DNA of 64,000 nt, taken from Actinophytocola glycyrrhizae (GTDB taxonomy: Bacteria > Actinomycetota > Actinomycetes > Mycobacteriales > Pseudonocardiaceae). Location: the NCBI RefSeq assembly GCF_042653545.1, contig NZ_JBHSIS010000007.1, positions 434,001 to 498,000 of the forward strand, written 5' to 3'. Below the pieces are notes generated by a model. That model was not told the origin of the DNA and ran no database searches. It worked only from the letters and a program-made list of their open reading frames with translations. Shown here in pieces: positions 33,245 through 41,400 of the stretch (position 1 is its first letter; every line of letters starts with the position of its first letter). Made by a program: the position numbers and the translations under genes.

Positions 33245-34300
33245 TCACGCTTCCTCCAGGTCGATGACGCGGCAATCCGGAATCGGGTGGTGGTCAGCGC
33301 CGAGCCAGCGCAGGAGAGCGGTGCCGCTGGTGTGCCCGCACGTGTCGATCCAGTTGCCCCAGCCGGGATCCCGCGCCGCGACGACGATCGTGAGGCGGCC
33401 GTCGTCGAGCGTGGCGGTGTGCTTGTTGACGGTGATCCGCCGGTCGTGGTCCAGGGACTCCATCCACCAGTTGTCGAGCTGGAAGTTCCAGTACGGACAG
33501 TCCGGGACCGCGGTCTCGATCACCCACGCCTGCCCTGGTTCGAGCGTCCAGTAGCCGTGCAGGTAGAAGATCCCGGGATCACCGCCCGCCCGCTGGAACA
33601 TCTCCTGCCCGAAGTCCGGCAGCTCGTTGGGGCGGGTCATGAACAGCTCGGTCCAGCCCGCGAAGGTGGCGGCCGTGCCGTGCACCGACAGCGCGGCCCG
33701 CCGCAGCGCCTTCGTCAGGAACCCGGGCGACAGCTCACGCGGCTCGGCAGGCCCGCCGACACACTCGATCCGCCACCGGCCGGGCACCTCGGTGGCGCGG
33801 TCGAGATAGGTCTGGCGCACCACGAGCCCCGTCGAGTCGGCCGCCAACGGCAACCAGTTCTTCTCGTGCGGGGTGGCACTCGCGACGATCTCGACGGTGC
33901 CGTCGGGCTCGACCACGAGGTCGGCGCCGGACAGCTCGCCGGTGGAGGCCATCGTGCCGTCCTTGGCGTACCGGTTGGCCTTGGAGCCGATCGAGAAGTA
34001 GGCGATCGTGCCCCGGGTGCCGGTGATCCGGTACGTGCGGTCACCTCGGATGTTCGCCGACAGGTACACGTTGTCCGGGTTGTCCGCGCCGATCTTGACC
34101 CGGTCCAGCTCGTGCAGGCGGGGAAAGTCCGGATCGGCGTTCTCGACGGTCGAGTACAGCATCTCGCGCACCAGCCGGGTGAGGTAGCGGTAGCCCTCTG
34201 CCCGGTCGAGCGGCGTCGCGGGCGCCTTGTCCCGCAGCACCACCTCACCCGCCCGTTCCAGCGCACGGCAGAACTCGGCCCAGACCTGTGCGTCGACCAT
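33245..34300 (-). CDS. DUF1214-domain protein
   Basis: A 351-residue protein with a C-terminal DUF1214 beta-sandwich (about 240-335: WTLEPGQAWVIETAVPDCPYWNFQLDNWWMESLD) and an N-terminal part with DRVKIGADNPDNVYLSANIRGDRTYRITGTRGTIAYFSIG. Such proteins are frequent in actinobacterial lipid and steroid gene clusters, but the family has no assigned reaction. The ATG at 34300 has GGAGG 5 nt upstream; the ORF start at 34345 would swallow the promoter. It is the first gene of a unit with the sulfotransferase and SDR, under a promoter with two candidate operators (34318-34331 and 34350-34365). Confidence 0.82.
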   Translation of the reverse strand: MVDAQVWAEFCRALERAGEVVLRDKAPATPLDRAEGYRYLTRLVREMLYSTVENADPDFPRLHELDRVKIGADNPDNVYLSANIRGDRTYRITGTRGTIAYFSIGSKANRYAKDGTMASTGELSGADLVVEPDGTVEIVASATPHEKNWLPLAADSTGLVVRQTYLDRATEVPGRWRIECVGGPAEPRELSPGFLTKALRRAALSVHGTAATFAGWTELFMTRPNELPDFGQEMFQRAGGDPGIFYLHGYWTLEPGQAWVIETAVPDCPYWNFQLDNWWMESLDHDRRITVNKHTATLDDGRLTIVVAARDPGWGNWIDTCGHTSGTALLRWLGADHHPIPDCRVIDLEEA

Positions 34301-34317
34301 GCGCACCTCCGTAGATC

Positions 34318-34331
34318 TAGAACACGTTCTA
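34318..34331. promoter_or_regulatory. KstR-like palindrome at the DUF1214 promoter
   Basis: TAGAACACGTTCTA has 6-bp arms around AC and fits the published KstR consensus TnnAACnnGTTnnA exactly. It ends 17 bp before the DUF1214 start codon and overlaps the presumed -10 (TAGAAC on the minus strand). KstR controls sterol catabolism in actinobacteria. Other TetR regulators can use similar palindromes, so the assignment is inference. Confidence 0.5.
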
Positions 34332-34349
34332 CCAGAGGTGCGCACTTCC

Positions 34350-34365
34350 GGACAACGTTCAAAAT
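34350..34365. promoter_or_regulatory. 16-bp motif shared with the tetR/cysD intergenic region
   Basis: GGACAACGTTCAAAAT is identical to 28341-28356. On the minus strand it supplies a -35-like TTGTCC 18 bp before TAGAAC. Only one half of the inverted repeat seen at 28319-28351 is present here. Confidence 0.5.
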
Positions 34366-34412
34366 TCCGCGGTCGGAACTGGATGACACGCTTTCAGTGC
34401 CTGGCCGCCATT

Positions 34413-34450
34413 GTGCGAGTGCGGACAGGGACGCCTGTCCGCACTCGCAC
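34413..34450 (-). terminator. Intrinsic terminator after the SPFH gene
   Basis: A perfect 17-bp stem (GTGCGAGTGCGGACAGG and its complement) closes a GACG loop 23 bp beyond the stop of the leftward SPFH gene. It also separates the divergently lying DUF1214 promoter. Confidence 0.85.
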
Positions 34451-34473
34451 GCCTCGCCACCGTTCCGGAGGCG

Positions 34474-35493
34474 TCAGCGGTTCCTGTTGCTGGGTTGTGC
34501 TTCTGCCGCGTCCGCCACCGCGGCGGCGGCCGCGTCCGCCGCGCGGGCGGCGTCGTCGGCGGCTTCCTGGGTCAGTTGCGCCGCCGGTGCCTCGTCGCGG
34601 GTGGCCGCGGACTTCGGCAGTGACTCGCTGAACGCCCTCGACACGCCCGACAGTGCGGACGTCAGCTCGCTGGGGATCACGAAGAACGTGTTGTTGGGTC
34701 CCTGTGCCAGCTGCGGCAGCGTCTGGAGGTACTGGTAGGCGAGCAGCTTCGGGTCGGGATCGTTGCGGTGCACGGCCTGGAACACGGTCTCGATCGCCTT
34801 CGCTTCGCCCTCCGCCTTGAGGATCTGAGCGGTCCGGTTGCCCTCGGCGCGCAGCACGGACGACTGCTTGTCGCCTTCCGCGGTGAGGATCTGGGACTGC
34901 CGTTGGCCCTCCGCGCCGAGGATCGCGGCGCGCTTGTCGCGTTCGGCGCGCATCTGCTTCTCCATGGCGTCCTTGATGGTCTTCGGCGGGTCGATCGCCT
35001 TGATCTCCACGCGGTTGACGCGGATGCCCCACCGGCCGGTCGCGTCGTCGAGGACGCCGCGCAATTGGCTGTTGATCGTGTCGCGGGACGTCAGCGTCTT
35101 CTCCAGGTCCATCGAGCCGACCACGTTGCGCAGCGTGGTGACGGTCAGCTGCTCCACCGCCTGCAGGTAGTTCGCGATCTCGTACGCGGCCGCGCGCGGG
35201 TCGGTGACCTGGAAGTACAGGACCGTGTCGATCTCGACGACCAGGTTGTCCTCGGTGATGACCGGCTGGGGCTGGAACGACACGACCTGCTCGCGGAGGT
35301 CGATCGCGGAGTACACGCGGTCGATGAACGGGATGACGAAGTTCAGGCCCGGCTTCAGCGTCTTGTTGTAGCGGCCGAGCCGTTCCACGTTGCGGGCCCT
35401 GGCCTGTGGCACGATCCGCACCGCGCGAAAGACCGTGAACACCACCAGCAGGACCACGAGCAAAGTCACGATGAGTGCTGCGGAGATCTCCAT
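34474..35493 (-). CDS. SPFH/band 7 (stomatin-like) membrane protein
   Basis: A 339-residue stomatin/prohibitin-type protein. ATG at 35493 with GGAG 7 nt upstream. One N-terminal helix (AALIVTLLVVLLVVFTVFRAV) precedes the SPFH domain (about 28-190: RYNKTLKPGLNFVIPFIDRV, LVVEIDTVLYFQVTDPRAAAYEIANY, RWGIRVNRVEIKAIDPP). A long coiled-coil follows with the repeated AEG pattern (ILGAEGQRQSQILTAEGDKQSSVLRAEGNR, about 200-245). An Ala-rich tail ends the protein. These proteins form large membrane rings that organise lipids or proteases. The NfeD gene directly upstream (GTGA-type junction) is the usual partner. Confidence 0.92.
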   Translation of the reverse strand: MEISAALIVTLLVVLLVVFTVFRAVRIVPQARARNVERLGRYNKTLKPGLNFVIPFIDRVYSAIDLREQVVSFQPQPVITEDNLVVEIDTVLYFQVTDPRAAAYEIANYLQAVEQLTVTTLRNVVGSMDLEKTLTSRDTINSQLRGVLDDATGRWGIRVNRVEIKAIDPPKTIKDAMEKQMRAERDKRAAILGAEGQRQSQILTAEGDKQSSVLRAEGNRTAQILKAEGEAKAIETVFQAVHRNDPDPKLLAYQYLQTLPQLAQGPNNTFFVIPSELTSALSGVSRAFSESLPKSAATRDEAPAAQLTQEAADDAARAADAAAAAVADAAEAQPSNRNR

Positions 35494-35495
35494 GT

Positions 35496-35927
35496 TCACT
35501 CCATGGGGTAGACGTAGGCGGTGGTGCCGCTGATGCGCATCACGTTGACCGCGGCACCTTCTGGGATCACGGTGACCTCGTCGAACGACCGGGCGGACCA
35601 CTCCTCGCCGTCGATGCGCACGAGCCCGTCGCGGTCACTGACCTCGCGGACCACGAACGCGCGCTTGCCGACCAGCGCCTCGACACCGAACTGTTCCAGC
35701 TGCGGTCTGCTCATGTGGCGCAACGCGATCGGGCGCACCAGCAGCACTCCCGCGGTGGCCGCGACCGCGAACGCGGCCAGTTGCAGGGGCAGTGGCAACC
35801 CGAGCGCGGCGATCACCACGGGCACGACCGCGGCGGCACCGAGCACGCCGAGTGCCGCGGTGAGGGTGAAGATTTCCGCGACGCCGAACACCACCGCGAT
35901 GACCAGCCAGATGAGCCACAGCTCCAT
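35496..35927 (-). CDS. NfeD-family membrane protein
   Basis: A 143-residue short NfeD: two to three membrane helices (about 4-75: LWLIWLVIAVVFGVAEIFT, then AAAVVPVVIAALGL) followed by the soluble OB-fold NfeD1b domain (GKRAFVVREVSDRDGLVRIDGEEWSARS, VNVMRISGTTAYVYP). GGGAGG lies 4 nt before the ATG. It partners the downstream SPFH protein in membrane quality control. Confidence 0.9.
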   Translation of the reverse strand: MELWLIWLVIAVVFGVAEIFTLTAALGVLGAAAVVPVVIAALGLPLPLQLAAFAVAATAGVLLVRPIALRHMSRPQLEQFGVEALVGKRAFVVREVSDRDGLVRIDGEEWSARSFDEVTVIPEGAAVNVMRISGTTAYVYPME

Positions 35928-36155
35928 GCGGCCTCCCGGTGCGCAGACGTCAGTACGTGCCGACCAGACTTCCCGGCGCACCCTTGTCACCCACCGTAGC
36001 ACCGGTGGGTGGGTGACCGACGGGCAAGCGTGCGGATGGATCGGCGGGACCCCGAACCGAGTGGCCCGCGAGCACACGCGATGACCGCGGGTTCCGTTTC
36101 GGCCTGGTCGGCGCCGGGTATGACTGGCAAGCGTTGATCAAGGCGAAGGAGACAC

Positions 36156-37409
36156 GTGGCGGACACGACGTCGGTCGTCTACGTGGCGGCCGGTGCGGCG
36201 ACGCTCGCGGCCGCCCTGTTACCACGGGTGCTCGGCCGTGCACCCGTTTCGATGCCGATGATGTTCCTCGGCGTCGGTGCGTGCGTGTTCGGGTTCAGCG
36301 GCTCACTGCCCGCGCCCCTCCCGAGGGACTACCCGTCGATCACGCTCCACCTGACCGAGCTGTGCGTGATCATCTCGCTGATGGGGGCCGGCCTCGCGAT
36401 CGGCAGACCCGTCGGGTGGCGGCGGTGGGGCACCACCTGGCGGATGCTCGGGATCACGATGCCGCTGACGATCATCGCGGTCGCGTTCCTCGGCTGGGCG
36501 GTGCTGGGGCTGGGGGTGGCGGCCGCGCTGCTGATCGCCGCCGCGCTCGCGCCGACCGACCCGGTGCTGGCCACGGAGGTCCAGGTCGGGGAGCCCGCGG
36601 AGGACCCGGAAGAGGACGAGGACGAGGTGCGGTTCTCGCTCACCTCCGAAGCGGGGCTCAACGACGGGCTCGCGTTCCCGTTCACCTACGCCGCGGTCGC
36701 GGTCAGCGTCGCCGGGTTCGCGCCGTCGGGGTGGCTGGGCCACTGGCTGCTCGTCGACGTCGGCTGGCGGCTCGCCGTCGGCCTGGTCGTCGGGCTCGGC
36801 GCCGGGTGGTTGCTGCGCAAGCTGTTCTTCGACGTGCCCTTCGAACGGTTCCGCCTCGCCGAGCACGCGGAGGGCTTCGTCGCGCTCGCGGCCACGTTCC
36901 TCGCCTACGGCGCCGCGGAGATGGCGGAGGGGTACGGCTTCGTCGCGGTGTTCGTGTGCGCGTGCACCATCCGCGCGGCCGAGCGGTCGCACGGCTACCA
37001 CCGGGTGCTGCACCAGTACGTCGAGCAGGTCGAGCGGATGCTCACCGTGCTGGTGATCTTCCTGCTCGGCGGCGCCGCCGCGACCGGGCTGCTGGCGGGC
37101 CTCACGTGGCGCGAACTGCTGGTGGCCGGGCTGCTGCTGGTCGTGATCCGGCCGGTCGCGAGCCTGGTCGCGCTGGCGGGCAGCAGCACGGGGGCGCGGG
37201 AGCGGGGCGCGATCGCGGTGTTCGGCGTGCGGGGCGTCGGGTCGGTGTTCTACGTCGCGTACGGGCTGCAGGAAGGCGAGATCGCCCACGTCGACCAGGT
37301 GTGGCGGATCGTCGCGCTCGTGGTGGTCGGGTCGATCCTGCTCCACGGCATGAGCGCCACCCCGGTCATGCGGCGGCTGGACCGCCTCCGGGACCGCGAC
37401 GCCGGGTGA
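36156..37409 (+). CDS. CPA1-family cation:proton antiporter
   Basis: A 417-residue Na+(K+)/H+ exchanger of the NhaP/CPA1 type with about 12 helices. The ion-site helices read LAPTDPVLATEV (about 128-139) and FSLTSEAGLNDGLAFPF (about 165-180), with the paired Asp residues of CPA1 exchangers. A run of acidic residues (EDPEEDEDEV) sits between them in a loop. The later VFGVRGVGSVFYVAYG block is also typical. GTG start with AAGGAG 4 nt upstream. It is a single gene; a palindromic repeat follows. Confidence 0.9.
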   Translation: MADTTSVVYVAAGAATLAAALLPRVLGRAPVSMPMMFLGVGACVFGFSGSLPAPLPRDYPSITLHLTELCVIISLMGAGLAIGRPVGWRRWGTTWRMLGITMPLTIIAVAFLGWAVLGLGVAAALLIAAALAPTDPVLATEVQVGEPAEDPEEDEDEVRFSLTSEAGLNDGLAFPFTYAAVAVSVAGFAPSGWLGHWLLVDVGWRLAVGLVVGLGAGWLLRKLFFDVPFERFRLAEHAEGFVALAATFLAYGAAEMAEGYGFVAVFVCACTIRAAERSHGYHRVLHQYVEQVERMLTVLVIFLLGGAAATGLLAGLTWRELLVAGLLLVVIRPVASLVALAGSSTGARERGAIAVFGVRGVGSVFYVAYGLQEGEIAHVDQVWRIVALVVVGSILLHGMSATPVMRRLDRLRDRDAG

Positions 37410-37446
37410 CTGGGCCAGGGCGGGCCCGTGTGACGGGCGTTGGCAA

Positions 37447-37501
37447 TGCCCTGAAAGGCGCGTTCAGGGCGCTGAGCGCCCTGAACGGCCCATTGACGGC
37501 A
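37447..37501. repeat. Dispersed palindromic repeat, copy 5 (imperfect)
   Basis: Left arm is canonical (TGCCCTGAAAGGCGCG); right arm has the variant end GGCCCATTGACGGCA. It lies between the convergent antiporter and ROK gene ends, with its end 7 bp from the ROK stop. Confidence 0.85.
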
Positions 37502-37508
37502 CCGGTTG

Positions 37509-38702
37509 TTACGAGACCCGGGGCGGCGGACTGGCGAAGATGTGGGTGTCCACCTGCATCGGGGCGAGCGCGTGGTCGATGACCATGACCGCGGCGCCGA
37601 TGATGCCCGCCCGGTCGCCGGTGCGGGACTGCACGATGCGCAGGTCCTGCGTGGCGAGCGGCAGTGACCGCCGGTAGACCACCTCGCGGACACCCGCGAT
37701 CAGGTGCTCGCCCGCCTGCGCGAGCGACCCGCCGATCACGATGATCGACGGGTTGAACAGGCTCACCGCCGCGGCGAGCACCTCGCCGATGTCGCGGCCT
37801 GCCTGGCGCACCAGGTGCAGTGCCTCGACCGAGCCGCCCCTGGCCAGCGCCACCACGTCCTGGCTGGACCTGGCAGGCAGGCCCTGTTCGGTGAGCCTGG
37901 CAGCGATGGCCGCGCCGCTCGCCACCGCTTCGAGGCAGCCGGTGTTGCCGCACCGGCACACGATGTCGGCGCCGTGCGGCAGCTGCAGGTGGCCCATGTC
38001 GCCCGCCGCGCCCTGGGCGCCCCGGTGCAGCCGGCCGTGGCTGATCAGGCCGCTGCCGATACCGGTGGCGACCTTCACGAACATCATGTGCGCCGCGGTC
38101 GGCCACTGCGTGAAGTGCTCGCCGAGCGCCATGATGTTCACGTCGTTGTCGACCAGCGCGACCACGCCGAGGTGCTCGGTCAGGTAGGCCTGCACGTCGA
38201 AATTGTCCCAGCCGGGCATGATCGGCGGGTTCACCGGCCTGCCGGAGGAGTGCTCGACCGGGCCGGGCAGGCCGATCCCCACGCCGAGCAGGTCCGTCAG
38301 CGTCCTGCCGACCTTGGCCAGCAGCTCGTGCGACGTGGCGACCACCCATTCGAGGACGGGTACCGGCCCGAGCGCGACGTCGAGGTCGTCGCGGTGCTCG
38401 GCGAGGACCTCGCCGGCCAGGTCGGTGGCGGCCATCCGCGCGTGCGTCGCGCCGATGTCGGCCGACAGCGTGACGCGTGCGGCCGGGTTGAACGCGAACT
38501 GCGTCGGGGGCCGGCCACCCGTCGAGGTCGCCTCGCCGACCGGCAGCACGAAGTTCGCGCCGAGCAGTGCCTCGACACGTTGCGTGATCGTCGACCGGGC
38601 GAGCCCGGTGAGGGCCGCCAGCTCGGAGCGGGTGCGTGGTCTGCCGTCCCGCATGAGCCGCAGCAGTGCGCCGGCACCGCCGTTGTCGGCGAAGCCGTTC
38701 AT
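37509..38702 (-). CDS. ROK-family regulator of the sugar importer
   Basis: A full-length 397-residue ROK repressor or activator. The winged helix is at about 10-65 (GALLRLMRDGRPRTRSELAALTGLARSTITQRVEAL). The sugar-kinase-like part has LSADIGATHAR, VGIGLPGPV, VDNDVNIMALGEH, GIGSGLISHGRLHRGAQGAAGDMGH, the zinc motif CRCGNTGCLE and FNPSIIVIGG. The ATG at 38702 has GGAAGG 7 nt upstream, unlike the upstream alternatives. It is divergent from the sugar ABC importer and should bind the inverted repeats at 38744-38810. Comparison with the short ROK at 4236 shows what that one lacks. Confidence 0.92.
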   Translation of the reverse strand: MNGFADNGGAGALLRLMRDGRPRTRSELAALTGLARSTITQRVEALLGANFVLPVGEATSTGGRPPTQFAFNPAARVTLSADIGATHARMAATDLAGEVLAEHRDDLDVALGPVPVLEWVVATSHELLAKVGRTLTDLLGVGIGLPGPVEHSSGRPVNPPIMPGWDNFDVQAYLTEHLGVVALVDNDVNIMALGEHFTQWPTAAHMMFVKVATGIGSGLISHGRLHRGAQGAAGDMGHLQLPHGADIVCRCGNTGCLEAVASGAAIAARLTEQGLPARSSQDVVALARGGSVEALHLVRQAGRDIGEVLAAAVSLFNPSIIVIGGSLAQAGEHLIAGVREVVYRRSLPLATQDLRIVQSRTGDRAGIIGAAVMVIDHALAPMQVDTHIFASPPPRVS

Positions 38703-38743
38703 GACCGGGCCTTCCACCATCTGTTCAGTGAAACACACCGTAG

Positions 38744-38779
38744 TTCCGTTGGCTCCCGAAACATATCGCGGCAACGGAA
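38744..38779. promoter_or_regulatory. Inverted repeat 1 between ROK and sugar importer genes
   Basis: TTCCGTTG (38744-38751) and CAACGGAA (38772-38779) are perfect 8-bp inverted arms 20 bp apart, in the divergent promoter region. It could be a second ROK site serving its own gene. Confidence 0.4.
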
Positions 38780-38784
38780 TCGCA

Positions 38785-38810
38785 ACTTTTGATTGTTAAG
38801 TGTCAAAAGT
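38785..38810. promoter_or_regulatory. Inverted repeat 2, probable ROK operator over the importer promoter
   Basis: ACTTTTGA and TCAAAAGT form perfect 8-bp arms with a 10-bp spacer. The repeat covers the -35 and spacer of the importer promoter, as expected for repression by the divergent ROK protein. Confidence 0.6.
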
Positions 38811-38827
38811 CGGGTTAGGTTCTGCGC
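38793..38827 (+). promoter_or_regulatory. Leaderless-type promoter of the sugar importer operon
   Basis: TTGTTA (38793-38798), 17 bp, TAGGTT (38816-38821), 6 nt (CTGCGC), then the ATG at 38828. There is no Shine-Dalgarno sequence. The -10 to ATG layout matches the lipoprotein and cysD genes. Confidence 0.6.
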
Positions 38828-40327
38828 ATGGCAGTGGCGCCGCTCACAGAGACCGTGTTGCGGATGCGGGGCATCCAGAAGTCGTTCCTCGGCGTCCGTG
38901 TGCTCCACGGCGTCGACCTGGAGCTGAGGGCCGGCGAGGTGCACGCGCTCATGGGGGAGAACGGCGCGGGCAAGTCGACGCTGATGAAGGTGCTGGCCGG
39001 GGTCCACCACGCCGAGGCGGGCACGATCGAGCTGGACGGGCGCGAGGTCACCTTCGCCCACCCGCTGCAGGCGCAGCAGGCCGGTGTGTCGACGGTGTTC
39101 CAGGAGTTCAACCTGCTGCCGGAGCGCACCGTCGCGGAGAACGTGTTCCTCGGCCGCGAGCCACGCAGGCGCGGGCTGGTCGACGCCGACCGCATGAACG
39201 CCGACACCGCCGCGCTGCTGCGCGACCTCGGCCTGGAGTCGATCTCCCCGCAGCGCCGCGTGCGCACGCTGTCCGTCGCCGGGCAGCAGATCGTCGAGAT
39301 CGTCAAGGCGCTGTCCTACGACGCGCGGATCATCTCGATGGACGAGCCCACCGCGGCACTCGCCGAGGAGGAGGTCGAGCTGCTGTACGGCCTGGTCCGC
39401 ACGCTGCGGGAACGCGGGATGGCGATCCTGTACGTCTCGCACCGGCTCAAGGAGATCTTCGACCTGTCCGACCGGGTCACCGTGCTCAAGGACGGTGCGC
39501 TCGTGGACACCGTGCCCACCGCCGACATCACGCCGGACGAGCTGGTGCGCAAGATGGTGGGACGGCCCATCACGAGCTTCTTCCCGGAGAAACTGCCGGA
39601 CACGGTCACGGGGGAGGTCCGACTGCGGATCTCCGGTGGTGGCAACGAGCAGCTCGACGGCATCGACCTCGAGGTGCGGGCGGGCGAGATCGTGACGCTC
39701 GCCGGGCTGCAGGGCAGCGGCCGCACGGAGATCGCGCACGCGTTGTTCGGCGTCGCCCGGTTCACCAGGGGCACGATCGAGGTCGACGGGAAGCGGGTGT
39801 CGCCCCGGTCGGCGCGGCAGGCGGTGCGTGCCGGGCTCGCGCTCGTCACCGAGGACCGCAAGGCGGAGGGTCTCGCCCTCAACCAGTCCGTGACCGCGAA
39901 CGCCCGGCTGGTGCTGGACGCGGTGCTGCCCCGGCAGTCCAGCCGGAAGGCGAGGCAGATCCCCGGGATCCTGTCGTCGCTCGAACTCGTGTCGCGCGGC
40001 GGCGACCAGGAGGTCCGGTTCCTGTCCGGCGGCAACCAGCAGAAGGTCGTGCTGGCCAAGTGGTTGGCCGCCGACCCGGCGGTGATCGTGCTCGACGAGC
40101 CGACCCGGGGCATCGACGTCGGTGCGAAGCAGAAGGTGTACACGCTGATGCGCGAGCTGTCCGCGCGTGGCGTCGCGATCCTGATGATCTCCTCCGAGCT
40201 GCAGGAGGTCATCGGCATGGCCGACCGGATCGTGGTGCTGCGGGACGGCCGGATCGCGGGCGAGCTGCCCGCGGGCGCCGACGAGGAGGCGGTCATGCAG
40301 GTCGCGACGGGCCAGGTGACGTCATGA
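38828..40327 (+). CDS. Sugar ABC importer ATPase, RbsA/XylG type (two cassettes)
   Basis: A 499-residue double ATPase of the ribose/xylose/simple-sugar import family. Cassette 1 has Walker A GENGAGKST (about 39-47), signature LSVAGQQIVEI and Walker B IISMDEPTAAL; cassette 2 has the degenerate P-loop GLQGSGRTE and signature LSGGNQQKVVLAKWL with VIVLDEPTRGIDVGAK. One functional and one altered P-loop is normal for this family. First gene of the importer operon; the stop overlaps the permease start. Confidence 0.95.
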   Translation: MAVAPLTETVLRMRGIQKSFLGVRVLHGVDLELRAGEVHALMGENGAGKSTLMKVLAGVHHAEAGTIELDGREVTFAHPLQAQQAGVSTVFQEFNLLPERTVAENVFLGREPRRRGLVDADRMNADTAALLRDLGLESISPQRRVRTLSVAGQQIVEIVKALSYDARIISMDEPTAALAEEEVELLYGLVRTLRERGMAILYVSHRLKEIFDLSDRVTVLKDGALVDTVPTADITPDELVRKMVGRPITSFFPEKLPDTVTGEVRLRISGGGNEQLDGIDLEVRAGEIVTLAGLQGSGRTEIAHALFGVARFTRGTIEVDGKRVSPRSARQAVRAGLALVTEDRKAEGLALNQSVTANARLVLDAVLPRQSSRKARQIPGILSSLELVSRGGDQEVRFLSGGNQQKVVLAKWLAADPAVIVLDEPTRGIDVGAKQKVYTLMRELSARGVAILMISSELQEVIGMADRIVVLRDGRIAGELPAGADEEAVMQVATGQVTS

Positions 40328-41400
40328 CCACAGTGGACAGACGAGGGCTCGGCGGACGGCTGGGCAGCACGGAGCTGGTGTACCTTGCGCTGCTCGGCGT
40401 GCTGGTGATCGGTGCCGTGCTGGTGGCCGTCGACGGCGGGAACCTGTTCGGCACGGCCAACCTCGTCGACATGCTGACCCGCTCCAGCCTGCTGGGGTTC
40501 GTGGCGCTGGGGCAGACGTTCGTGATCCTGTGCGGCTCGCTCGACCTGTCGGTCGGCTACGTGATGGCGCTGTGCAGCCTCGTCGGCGCGACGACCATGG
40601 CCGGTGACCCGGCGAAGGTGCCGCTGGGCATCGCGGCGGTGCTCGTCGTGGCGGCGGGGATCGGGTTGCTGAACGGGCTGATCGTGTCCGTGCTGAAGGT
40701 GAACCCGTTCATCGCCACCCTGGGCATGGGCCTGATCATCAAGGGCTACCTGGACACGAACTACAAGGGGCCCGCCGGTGCGGTGCCCTCGTCGTTCCAG
40801 CAGTTCGGGTACAGCCGGATCGGGTTCCTTCCGGTGTCGACGGCGGTGATGCTGATCGCGGTGGTGCTGGGGATCCTGTACCTGCGGCGGACCCGCACCG
40901 GGTTCCACATGTTCGCGGTCGGCGGCAGCCAGGACGTCGCGCGGCTGTCGGGCATCCGGACCGGCCGCGTGCTCGTGACCGCGCACGTGCTGTGCTCGGT
41001 GGCGGCCGGGGTCGCCGGGTTGCTGATCGCGGCCCGGTTCGGGACGGGCAGCGCGCTGGTCTACGGCTCGGGCTACGACCTGGACTCCATCGCGGCGGTC
41101 GTGCTCGGCGGGACGTTGCTGATGGGCGGCCGGGGCGGGATCGCCGGGACGCTCGCCGGGGTGCTGATCCTGGCGGTGCTGGACACGGTCTTCAACATCC
41201 TGCAGGTCGACCCGTTCTTCAAGGACGTGCTGCGCGGTGTCGTGATCATCGCGGCGGTCGCCATCTACGCCCGCAGGCAGATCGACCGGCGGGCGAGCAG
41301 ACCGAGGTTCGGGCCGGACGGGAACGGCGGTCCACCGGGCCCGCCGAGGGATCCGGCCCCGGACGAACCGGTACCGGCGGGACGGGGAGCGGACCGATGA
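40324..41400 (+). CDS. Sugar ABC importer permease 1 (RbsC type)
   Basis: A 358-residue permease with 8-10 helices. The family signature FVILCGSLDLSVGYVMALCSLVG (about 60-85), the VNPFIATLGMGLI segment, and the Gly-rich AVVLGGTLLMGGRGGIAGTLAGVLIL (about 258-285) are all present. The C terminus has an unusual Pro/Gly/Arg-rich cytoplasmic tail of about 40 residues. It is coupled by ATGA overlaps to both neighbours. Confidence 0.93.
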   Translation: MTTVDRRGLGGRLGSTELVYLALLGVLVIGAVLVAVDGGNLFGTANLVDMLTRSSLLGFVALGQTFVILCGSLDLSVGYVMALCSLVGATTMAGDPAKVPLGIAAVLVVAAGIGLLNGLIVSVLKVNPFIATLGMGLIIKGYLDTNYKGPAGAVPSSFQQFGYSRIGFLPVSTAVMLIAVVLGILYLRRTRTGFHMFAVGGSQDVARLSGIRTGRVLVTAHVLCSVAAGVAGLLIAARFGTGSALVYGSGYDLDSIAAVVLGGTLLMGGRGGIAGTLAGVLILAVLDTVFNILQVDPFFKDVLRGVVIIAAVAIYARRQIDRRASRPRFGPDGNGGPPGPPRDPAPDEPVPAGRGADR

